Shown here in pieces: positions 1 to 5,474 of a DNA stretch of 8,645 nt. The DNA comes from Spirochaetia bacterium UBA5368 (GTDB lineage Bacteria; Spirochaetota; UBA4802; UBA5368), in contig DHPI01000060.1 in the NCBI GenBank assembly GCA_002407865.1, positions 66,742-75,386 on the forward strand, in the 5' to 3' direction. The notes under the pieces are model-generated. The model made no database searches. It was not told the DNA's origin and saw nothing but the letters and a program-made list of their open reading frames with translations. A program made the translations under genes and the position numbers. Within the stretch, counting starts at the first letter, position 1; every line of letters starts with the position of its first letter.

Positions 1-2
1 CA

Positions 3-407
3 TTGTATCGCCAGGGACACGCGTTTGCCACCTACGGCCCCTGTTACCGGCTGTTTGTGATTCTTCCCTACTTCTATCCCCCACTGCCCGCATGCATGCT
101 GCTGCTCTCCGGCGCGGCGCTTGCCATCATCGCCGGGCTCCATCGGATCGATCAAACGCGGCATTTCGCATCATCAAACGCCATTGTATGCCTTGGCAGG
201 TCATCGTTAACGCTGTTGCTGCTGCACATTGTCGTATTCAATGAACTCAGCAGGCCTCTCGGCATATATAAAGCTTTTTCGCTGCCGGCAACAGCGTGCT
301 TGCTGCTATCGGTCCTGGCACTATTCACGTTTCTGTCCGCATGGTGGCAGCGATACGACCTCCGTTACGGCGCGGAATGGGCGATGCGAAAGCTTACGGG
401 GCAATGA
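3..407 (+). CDS. C-terminal part of a polytopic membrane protein, DUF418/acyltransferase-like (5' end outside window)
   Basis: This reading frame is open to the left edge of the window. The TTG at position 3 is only the first possible start inside the window, so the gene is most likely cut by the window boundary. The visible 134 residues contain about three hydrophobic segments (roughly residues 17-45, 68-80 and 96-114). They are followed by a conserved-looking 'LGRSSLTLLLLH' segment and a basic, amphipathic tail ending 'RYGAEWAMRKLTGQ'. A 'GR-S-L-x-L-x-H' helix followed by a 'Y-G-x-E-W-x-x-R-x-L-T' tail is typical of the C-terminus of DUF418/DUF1624 (heparan-alpha-glucosaminide acetyltransferase-like) integral membrane proteins. 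That assignment comes from remembered family patterns. Substrate and reaction cannot be read from this fragment. It is separated from the next gene by 164 AT-rich bases and is probably not part of the downstream units. Confidence 0.6.
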   Translation: MYRQGHAFATYGPCYRLFVILPYFYPPLPACMLLLSGAALAIIAGLHRIDQTRHFASSNAIVCLGRSSLTLLLLHIVVFNELSRPLGIYKAFSLPATACLLLSVLALFTFLSAWWQRYDLRYGAEWAMRKLTGQ

Positions 408-571
408 TTCCCCCAAAAAATAATTGAATTCTACGATTGCATATTGTAATTTCAGTCCATACACATGATTGTATATATAAGAAATTTTTCAGTTTATCCA
501 TGCAAACAAAAATATTATTCAGCATCAGAGTTTCACATAATTCGCATAATATGGAAGGGAGCGAAGCAACA

Positions 572-1039
572 ATGAAAAACAGAAAATTGACACTGCTACT
601 CGTTACGCCATTGATACTTGCGGGTTGTATGCTGTTCGGGGGGTGTTCAACCGGCGATACGGCGATAGTAACAATTAACCTCGGCTTGAATGGAGAACCG
701 CATGCGGCGGTTCACGAATCGATCATCGATAAAATTCTCAGCCTGTTCAGCGCCAGGGCAATGGCTTTTTCTTTTAATAGGGGCATGGTGAACGCTATTA
801 CGCTCACAGTTACAGGAACTGATATGGAACAAATAAATGTGAACATACCACCCACCTCCGATAGCTTTACAGTGGAAATCCCGGCGGGCAAACAACGTAG
901 TTTTACTGTCCGCGCGTTTGGCCTGAATCCATACGGGGGGCAAGATGTAGTACAACTCTGTGAAGGAAAAGCCGCTGCAGACCTCAATGCCAATGAATCA
1001 GTTACACTCACAATAAATATGGTTGTGATATTTGAGTAA
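572..1039 (+). CDS. Small lipoprotein, beta-rich, paralogous to the lipoprotein at 2223-2702
   Basis: A 155-residue protein starts at ATG 572. The open frame reaches back to 437, but a lipoprotein signal peptide begins exactly at 'MKNRK', and a GGAG lies 10 bases upstream (558-561). The hydrophobic stretch ends in a textbook lipobox 'LAGC' (Cys19). A second Cys at 25 (FGGC) is a weaker alternative. The mature part starts with a beta-strand 'AIVTINL', then an amphipathic helix 'IIDKILSLFSARAMA' and a strand 'NAITLTV'. It ends with an 'IPAGKQRSFTVRA' strand pair and a last strand 'SVTLTINMVV', a pattern resembling Ig-like or carbohydrate-binding beta-sandwiches. Residue +2 is Met, not Asp, so outer-membrane sorting is expected under the E. 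coli rule. The function is unknown. The same strand-helix-strand order recurs in the lipoprotein that opens the cyclase operon, so the two look like paralogues. No convincing promoter was found upstream, only AT-rich sequence with TATAAG at 476-481. Confidence 0.8.
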   Translation: MKNRKLTLLLVTPLILAGCMLFGGCSTGDTAIVTINLGLNGEPHAAVHESIIDKILSLFSARAMAFSFNRGMVNAITLTVTGTDMEQINVNIPPTSDSFTVEIPAGKQRSFTVRAFGLNPYGGQDVVQLCEGKAAADLNANESVTLTINMVVIFE

Positions 1040-1069
1040 AAAAGTTTTTTCTTGTAATAACTAATGCTT

Positions 1070-1093
1070 TTTACATAAGATCGCTTATGTAAA
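1070..1093. promoter_or_regulatory. Perfect palindrome (10-bp arms, 4-base centre) upstream of the glycosyltransferase gene
   Basis: TTTACATAAG (1070-1079) is followed by ATCG and then by its exact reverse complement CTTATGTAAA (1084-1093). It lies 30 bases after the lipoprotein stop and 45 bases before the TTG start at 1139. There is no T-run after it on either strand, so an intrinsic terminator is unlikely. An AT-rich dyad of this size in front of a gene is more like an operator for a dimeric regulator, or a short RNA stem. A weak -35-like TTGTAA lies at 1052-1057, with CATAAG at 1074-1079, which would put the palindrome over a -10 box. The role is inferred. Confidence 0.45.
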
Positions 1094-1138
1094 TGGTTTG
1101 CATAGTGTAAACAATAATCCCGTGACTTTGATCTTAAA

Positions 1139-2011
1139 TTGAAAATTCTCTACTATACATCCGGCGTGACCGGCTCGGGGCGAATCGTGAGCGGCATTGC
1201 CATTGCCAATGCGCTGAAAAGGAGGAATATCGAGTGCGAGTACGTTATTCTCAGCAGCTCCAATTTCGCGTTTCTTGCCGGCGAGATACGCCATATAGAA
1301 ATCCCGATTGAAGATGAGCACGCCCTTTCCGCGGCCCATTGCCGTGATTCGATGCTGTACAAAACAATTACCGGAATAAATCCCGACGTTCTCCTCGTCG
1401 ATCTGCAGTGGTTCACGCTCCACCATTTTATCGACGAGCTTCCGTGTAAAAAAATATTTTTAAGCAGACAGGTGCACGACCGGTTTTTCGCGATCCCCCT
1501 GCCCAACGAAAAGCTCGTCTTCAGGCCGGAAAGCTACAATCGCGTGCTGGCCACCGAGCCGTTCGCCAGCGCAATCCCCATGGAGCGTATCAACCCGATA
1601 GTGATACGCAACCGGGATGAAATACTCCCGGGGGATGCCGTACGCACGCGGCTTAATCTCGACGGAAACCGCCAGACATGCCTTTTTTCATTCAACGGAC
1701 ATCCCGGTGATTTTGAACGTGTACGGAAGTCGTATTCATATCTCGGTGATATCTACAACATGATATATACGACAAATTATAAAGACGGCGGCCTTTTCCC
1801 GGTCGTCGATTACTTTAATGCGTTCGATTTCATCGTATGCGGCGCGGGATACAATCAATTCTGGGAAGTAATCTATTTCGATAAAGAAGCCGTGTTTGAA
1901 CCGACCCGTAAAATCTTTGAAGACCAGGCGCGGCGCATACGTGAGTGCCAGGAGTATTACTTCGATGTAAACGGCGCGGACCAGCTTGCGGATATGATCA
2001 TACGCATATAG
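1139..2011 (+). CDS. GT-B fold glycosyltransferase-like protein (MurG/GT28-like)
   Basis: A 290-residue protein begins at TTG 1139. An in-frame stop lies at 1115-1117 and no ATG or GTG is available between, while the sequence directly after the TTG, 'KILYYTSGVTGSGRIVSG', fits the first beta-strand and glycine loop of a GT-B N-terminal domain. No clear Shine-Dalgarno sequence is visible. The N-terminal Rossmann-like half (residues 1-125) contains 'NPDVLLVDL' at 81-89. The C-terminal half contains 'FDFIVCGAGYNQFWEVIYF' (229-247) and 'EPTRKIFEDQARRIRE' (254-269). These correspond to the 'aD-xxx-x-GGYN-xxxE' and 'P-x-x-x-EDQxxNA' nucleotide-sugar-binding region of MurG and related predicted glycosyltransferases. 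At 290 residues it is shorter than the usual 350-400, and the linker plus donor domain are compact. It is predicted to be cytoplasmic. Donor and acceptor sugars cannot be read from the sequence. It stands alone between two paralogous lipoprotein genes. Confidence 0.7.
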   Translation: MKILYYTSGVTGSGRIVSGIAIANALKRRNIECEYVILSSSNFAFLAGEIRHIEIPIEDEHALSAAHCRDSMLYKTITGINPDVLLVDLQWFTLHHFIDELPCKKIFLSRQVHDRFFAIPLPNEKLVFRPESYNRVLATEPFASAIPMERINPIVIRNRDEILPGDAVRTRLNLDGNRQTCLFSFNGHPGDFERVRKSYSYLGDIYNMIYTTNYKDGGLFPVVDYFNAFDFIVCGAGYNQFWEVIYFDKEAVFEPTRKIFEDQARRIRECQEYYFDVNGADQLADMIIRI

Positions 2012-2074
2012 CCATAGACAGCCAAACGGTCAATTAAGTAAAACATGATTCATTTAATAGTTCAAATTTAGTAG

Positions 2075-2102
2075 TTGACAGCTAACATCCTGATCGTATA
2101 TG
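2075..2102 (+). promoter_or_regulatory. Candidate sigma70-type promoter of the lipoprotein-FecR-cyclase operon
   Basis: A consensus -35 hexamer TTGACA (2075-2080) is followed after 16 bases by TATATG (2097-2102), a 4/6 match to TATAAT. Initiation near 2109 would leave a 5' untranslated leader of roughly 110 bases before ATG 2223. This is the best promoter match seen on the plus strand, and it sits in the 211-base gap that precedes the five-gene run. The downstream half overlaps an inverted repeat (2097-2116). Confidence 0.45.
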
Positions 2103-2116
2103 GTCTCTTCCATATA
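2097..2116. promoter_or_regulatory. Inverted repeat overlapping the -10 region of the operon promoter (candidate operator)
   Basis: TATATGG (2097-2103) and CCATATA (2110-2116) are perfect 7-base reverse complements separated by TCTCTT. The left arm coincides with the proposed -10 hexamer and the right arm covers the expected start site, the classical place for a repressor operator. A shorter hairpin, ACAGA-CAGT-TCTGT at 2126-2139, follows in the leader. The regulatory role is inferred from position only. Confidence 0.35.
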
Positions 2117-2222
2117 AGAAACTATACAGACAGTTCTGTGCCTTTGTTGCATTATTTGCGCGCCAGAAATCGGCTCATTACATACACAGCTTCAGTATTT
2201 CGCATCACGTTTGGAGGATACC

Positions 2223-2702
2223 ATGAAAACACGAATTAATGCGCCCAAATTGTCTCTTGTTCTGATCGCTCTCGGCATCGTATGTATGCTGGGCGCCGGC
2301 TGCAACCTCGACAACTCGGCAACGGTGACCGTCAACATTAACGGGGGGCCCCCGGTCGGCATGCATAAAATTTCGCCACTGGACAGGCTGATTTCACTGT
2401 TGAGCTTCAGTAGAGAGGCAATTGCCGCACAAGCGCCAACAGTCTTTGACAGCATATCAATCACAGTTTACGCAGAATATGACTGCGGACCAGAGCTGTG
2501 CCAGGAAACCATCATAGAAAGTGCCCCTATTCCGATTGATACGGGCATAGAGGTTTTTTCAATACCGGCAAACAGGAGGCTATGGTTCTCTGTGAATGCG
2601 ACAGGATCGACTACATCTGGATTTGGCGATGCTGAACTTGATCCAGTTCCCGAGGGCGGCCATGCTTATCTGCCTATAACAGTATATTATTCTTATTGTT
2701 AA
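2223..2702 (+). CDS. Small lipoprotein, first gene of the cyclase operon, paralogue of the 572-1039 product
   Basis: A 159-residue protein starts at ATG 2223, chosen because GGAGG (2213-2217) lies five bases upstream. The in-frame TTG at 2211 overlaps that ribosome binding site. The signal peptide ends 'CMLGAGC', so Cys27 is the likely lipidated residue. Gly at -3 makes the lipobox imperfect by the E. coli rule, as often tolerated in spirochaetes. The mature part runs 'ATVTVNI', then an amphipathic helix 'PLDRLISLLSFSREAIA' (52-68), 'DSISITVYA', a 'CGPELC' Cys pair (88 and 93), 'SIPANRRLWFSVNATG' (113-128) and a final 'LPITVYYSYC'. Its order of elements matches the first lipoprotein, including helix position and the PA-G/N-K/R-x-x-x-F turn. 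The Cys pair and the C-terminal Cys are not shared and could form a disulfide. The FecR gene begins 22 bases downstream, so co-transcription is likely. The function is unknown; a surface or periplasmic sensor accessory is a reasonable guess. Confidence 0.8.
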   Translation: MKTRINAPKLSLVLIALGIVCMLGAGCNLDNSATVTVNINGGPPVGMHKISPLDRLISLLSFSREAIAAQAPTVFDSISITVYAEYDCGPELCQETIIESAPIPIDTGIEVFSIPANRRLWFSVNATGSTTSGFGDAELDPVPEGGHAYLPITVYYSYC

Positions 2703-2724
2703 GAAAACAAGAGGAGAGCCTGTC

Positions 2725-3465
2725 ATGAAAAGATTACGCAAGGGATTACTACTGGCAGCAATGATTGTATACAGCACAACCCCGGCCTTTTCCGCCATCC
2801 TCGTCGTCTCCACAAAGGGCGACGCGGCGTATAAAGAAGGGGGCCATTGGAAGCCGCTGGCCAAGGGGCAGGAACTGAAAGAAGGCGTACAGATAAGCAC
2901 GGGCGTCAACTCGCAGGCTGTGCTCAACATCGACGAACACATGCTGACAATAAAGCCGCTCACCATGATCAAGGTATACAAAAACAGCCTCAGCAAAAGC
3001 GCATCGGAAAACAACATCGGGCTCAAATACGGCTCGGTCAACGCCCGCGTAAAGCGTATCGGCGCGCTTAAAACGAAGTTCAACATAACCACGCCGGTGG
3101 CAACATCGTCGGTGCGCGGCACCAACGAGGATGTCGGCTACGGCCCGCTTTCGGGCATGTTTATACGGGTAAACGAGGGCTCCATCGGCGCGACCGACAA
3201 CAACGGCGGCAGCCGCATCGTAAGCGGCCGCTCGCTGTATCAATTGCTCTGGGGCAATGTGCGACCCGAAAACCTCGCGTCGGGACTGCGCAACAATTCT
3301 ATCACCCTTTTTCACCTCGGCAACATAACCGACGAGGAGAAAGACGCCCTTAACAAATACGGCGATCAGATAACCGACAACTTCGAGGACAATGCCAACT
3401 TCCTCGATACAGTGGCGGGACGGCTCACGACGGTAACGGTCGATTTACAGTGGCAACCATATTAA
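2725..3465 (+). CDS. Secreted FecR-domain protein
   Basis: A 246-residue protein starts at ATG 2725 behind GAGGAGAG (2711-2718). A signal peptide (residues 1-23, basic MKRLRK then hydrophobic, with AFS-A as the cleavage site) exports it to the periplasm. The FecR domain spans about 28-155: 'KGDAAYKEG' (31-39), 'LAKGQELKEGVQISTG' (45-60), 'LTIKPLTMIKV' (74-84), 'LKYGSVNARVKR' (100-111) and the signature 'FNITTPVATSSVRGT' (119-133), closed by 'VNEGSIG' (149-155). Residues 160-246 are uncharacterised. Classical FecR proteins have a cytoplasmic anti-sigma segment and one transmembrane helix. This one has neither, and no FecI-like sigma gene is present, so an anti-sigma role is unlikely. FecR-domain proteins of this exported kind are found with CHASE2 adenylate cyclases in other genomes (recalled, not checked here), matching the cyclase at the end of this operon. 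Ligand or partner binding in the periplasm is inferred. Confidence 0.85.
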   Translation: MKRLRKGLLLAAMIVYSTTPAFSAILVVSTKGDAAYKEGGHWKPLAKGQELKEGVQISTGVNSQAVLNIDEHMLTIKPLTMIKVYKNSLSKSASENNIGLKYGSVNARVKRIGALKTKFNITTPVATSSVRGTNEDVGYGPLSGMFIRVNEGSIGATDNNGGSRIVSGRSLYQLLWGNVRPENLASGLRNNSITLFHLGNITDEEKDALNKYGDQITDNFEDNANFLDTVAGRLTTVTVDLQWQPY

Positions 3466-3475
3466 TACTCTCGCA

Positions 3476-3494
3476 CGATACGATGGCGTAATCG
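3476..3494 (+). terminator. Weak hairpin after the FecR gene (possible attenuator)
   Basis: CGATACG (3476-3482) pairs with CGTAATCG (3487-3494) across an ATGG loop, with one bulged A. It begins 10 bases after the FecR stop. Only a short AGTTTG follows, so it is at best an inefficient terminator or an mRNA processing or attenuation stem inside the operon. The 129-base gap 3466-3594 is otherwise featureless apart from TATCAT at 3525-3530, a -10-like hexamer without a usable -35. Confidence 0.25.
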
Positions 3495-3594
3495 AGTTTG
3501 TGCATACCCATTTTCATTGCTCTTTATCATACTCAACGCCATGCTACTGACGCATCATAGCGAGGGGATACCGTTATCTCTACAAGGAGGAACT

Positions 3595-4059
3595 ATGAAA
3601 TATAAACTATGGCTATTCTTCGTAATCATCGTATTCGCCATCCCTGCCGCCGCCCAGGACATGGGCAATATCGCGTTTATCGCCGACCTGAGCGCTAAAA
3701 AGGAAGCCGCCTTCAGCGACGCGGTAAAATTCTTCGCGATGATTTCCGGAAAGAAACACGCAAACCTCGAGCAGACCATAAAAGACCTGCAGCACGACAA
3801 AATAATCGCGCCCGCTGACGCCGCAGCCGACGGGGCCGCTCCGCTGCGCCGGGGCACGCTGGCCTTCATGGCCGCCCGCTACCTGAGGCTCGGAGATTCG
3901 CTGATGTACGCAATATTCAAAAACAAGCGTTACGCCGTTACCGCATGCGCGGCGGCCGGCATTATGCGCGGCGATACCGGCCAGTGGGACATCATCACCG
4001 GCAGCGAGCTTATCGAGGTGATGGGCAAGATACACGAAAAAACCGGAGGCGATCAATGA
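3595..4059 (+). CDS. Small secreted protein of unknown family, weakly SLH-like
   Basis: A 154-residue protein starts at ATG 3595, fixed by AAGGAGG (3584-3590) and by the signal peptide that begins there. The frame itself is open from 3517. The signal peptide 'MKYKLWLFFVIIVFAIPAAA' ends with AAA-Q, giving a mature periplasmic protein of about 134 residues. It is mainly helical, with the distinctive stretches 'DLQHDKIIAPADAA' (64-77), 'LRRGTLAFMAARYLRLGD' (84-101) and 'CAAAGIMRGDTGQWD' (118-132) followed by 'GSELIEVMGKI' (136-146). The 'L-x-R-G-x-x-A-x-M-x-A-R-x-L' helix and the later 'A-G-I-M-R-G' turn resemble an S-layer-homology (SLH) repeat, but the match is weak and I do not recognise the family. 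Its stop overlaps the start of the barrel gene in an ATGA, so the two are translationally coupled and probably act together at the outer membrane or in the periplasm. Confidence 0.75.
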   Translation: MKYKLWLFFVIIVFAIPAAAQDMGNIAFIADLSAKKEAAFSDAVKFFAMISGKKHANLEQTIKDLQHDKIIAPADAAADGAAPLRRGTLAFMAARYLRLGDSLMYAIFKNKRYAVTACAAAGIMRGDTGQWDIITGSELIEVMGKIHEKTGGDQ

Positions 4060-5405
4060 GAAAAAACCTGTGCGCTATCGCATTGCTTTCAATATTCATG
4101 TGCGCATCCGGCCTGGCGGCCTACGCGCAGGAAAAAACCTCGGCCGCGCCGGCTCCCGATAAAGACGAATTCTTTCCCGACCTCTACGCCGACGTGGACA
4201 TGCGGCCGCTTCCGGTAACCCGCAGGCCGTTTACCATAAGCTACGGCGGATGGATTACCCCGACGATTATCGACGAACGCAGCGGCAGCGCCGACCTTAT
4301 GACCTCGGTGACCACCGCGAGGCTCTGGCTGCAGAGCACGCTGTGGAAGAACAGCCTTCTCTATGTGCGGGGCAGGGACGTGTACCTGGCCGCAATCAAC
4401 GAGGAAGGCGGCAGCAATATTAAAAACACCGACAACCTCATTGACCTCGACGTGGCATATCTCCAGATGGCCAGCGATTCGGGGAACATGAAACTGTGTC
4501 TCGGACGCAAGTTTTACATCCTGGGAACGGGCCTCGCCTTTAACGGCCGCGGCGACGGCGGCGAATTCGACATCTATTCGCGCATCGTCGATATAAAGGT
4601 ATTCGGCGCCTATACAGGCCTTATGCAGAAAGACGCCAACCCCTACGGCCTCTCAAGCAAGGACATTTCCGACGGCGCCAAACGGATATTCGCCGGCGGC
4701 GCGATCGAGCGCGGCTTCGGCAACCAGACCGTGTACCTGCTTGCCCTCGCGCAGATGGACCGGCAGGAAAAGACAGCGGGCGCCGACCTTTCGTACGATT
4801 CGCAATACTACGGCGCGGGGCTCAAGGGGCTTCTGGCCGACGGCCTGAATTACTACGGCGAGTTCATCTACGAACGCGGCACAAACAAGCTCAGCGGCGC
4901 ATCGCAGGACATCAGCGCATACGCTGGCATGGCCGGCATCGACTACTATCCCGCACTGGCGTATAATCCCGCGATTCTTCTTCAGTACGCCTACGGCTCC
5001 GGTGACGGCAATCCCGCCGACGACAGCGACACAACGTTCACCTACTTCGGCACGTTCGTCGGCGGGTACGCCCTTCGGCCGCAATTGAGGAACATCCACA
5101 TATTCCGCATCGGCTGCTCGGTGGCGCCGTTTTACAAAAGCGGCAGAATATGGCTTACGCGCATGAACCTGCTTGCACGCTACAGCTATTACATGAAAGA
5201 CAATTCAAAGGGCGCGACCAGCGATCCTTTTGCGGCCAAAGACAGCCGTGATATCGGGCATGGGGTCGACCTTTCGCTACGCTGGTCCGTATTCTACGAC
5301 CTCGGGCTCTTCGTCAATTACGGGCTCTTTATGCCGGGGGGCGCGTATCCATCATCGGCCGACAACCGCAACTTCCTCATGGCGGGGGCCAACCTGACGT
5401 TCTGA
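4056..5405 (+). CDS. Outer-membrane beta-barrel protein (alginate-export-like porin)
   Basis: A 449-residue protein starts at ATG 4056, six bases after GGAGG (4045-4049) and overlapping the previous gene by four bases. The frame is open further upstream, but those codons give a basic sequence in the shadow of the previous gene, while the signal peptide starts at 'MRKNLC' and is cut at AYA-Q (about residue 24). A short acidic, proline-rich spacer (27-50) precedes many alternating amphipathic strands with aromatic girdles. These include 'FTISYGGWI', 'TARLWLQSTLW', 'SLLYVRGRDVYLAA', 'LGRKFYILGTGLAFNGRGDG' (149-168), 'NYYGEFIYERG' and 'LARYSYYMKD', and the chain ends in the Phe-terminated strand 'MAGANLTF', as outer-membrane barrels do for BAM recognition. 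The 'LGR-x-F-x-x-G-x-G-L-x-x-N-x-x-x-D-G' segment resembles AlgE-type alginate-export-like barrels. The substrate is unknown. Its place next to a receptor cyclase suggests a pore or outer-membrane sensor of that module. Confidence 0.8.
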   Translation: MRKNLCAIALLSIFMCASGLAAYAQEKTSAAPAPDKDEFFPDLYADVDMRPLPVTRRPFTISYGGWITPTIIDERSGSADLMTSVTTARLWLQSTLWKNSLLYVRGRDVYLAAINEEGGSNIKNTDNLIDLDVAYLQMASDSGNMKLCLGRKFYILGTGLAFNGRGDGGEFDIYSRIVDIKVFGAYTGLMQKDANPYGLSSKDISDGAKRIFAGGAIERGFGNQTVYLLALAQMDRQEKTAGADLSYDSQYYGAGLKGLLADGLNYYGEFIYERGTNKLSGASQDISAYAGMAGIDYYPALAYNPAILLQYAYGSGDGNPADDSDTTFTYFGTFVGGYALRPQLRNIHIFRIGCSVAPFYKSGRIWLTRMNLLARYSYYMKDNSKGATSDPFAAKDSRDIGHGVDLSLRWSVFYDLGLFVNYGLFMPGGAYPSSADNRNFLMAGANLTF

Positions 5406-5419
5406 TGCCCGACTCATCC

Positions 5420-5451
5420 CACCGCCCCCTCTCTTTCCGGAGGAGGCGGTG
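5420..5451 (+). promoter_or_regulatory. GC-rich hairpin that buries a strong ribosome-binding-like sequence before the cyclase gene
   Basis: CACCGCC (5420-5426) pairs with GGCGGTG (5445-5451). After one mismatch, CCTC (5428-5431) pairs with GAGG (5440-5443), leaving a small loop. The 3' arm contains GGAGGAGG (5439-5446), the best ribosome binding sequence in the gap. That site lies 28 bases before the cyclase ATG (5475) and 19 before GTG 5466, which is too far for normal use. At the right spacing it instead faces GTG-TAA at 5449-5454, a start immediately followed by a stop. No U-run follows, so a plain terminator is less likely than a translational control stem, though both are possible. Confidence 0.4.
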
Positions 5452-5474
5452 TAAATAACACACGGGTGCGCTCC

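Noticed and set aside
437..571. N-terminal extension of the first lipoprotein to 437
   Set aside because: It would place 45 residues in front of a perfect lipoprotein signal peptide. The stretch is AT-rich and better explained as promoter or leader.
1038..1050. A-run/T-run (A6-G-T6) after the first lipoprotein as an intrinsic terminator
   Set aside because: The loop would be one base and the stem all A-U, too weak to form a terminator hairpin.
2580..3315. Long minus-strand reading frames opposite the FecR gene (181 and 188 residues)
   Set aside because: They are antisense to a clear FecR-domain gene, show no domain or signal pattern and lack ribosome binding sites.
3498..3530. Internal promoter with TTGTGC and TATCAT before the small secreted protein gene
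   Set aside because: The spacing is 21 bases and the -35 match is poor.
4653..5099. 148-residue minus-strand frame opposite the barrel gene
   Set aside because: Its composition is that of a GC-rich shadow frame, and the plus-strand barrel gene is convincing.
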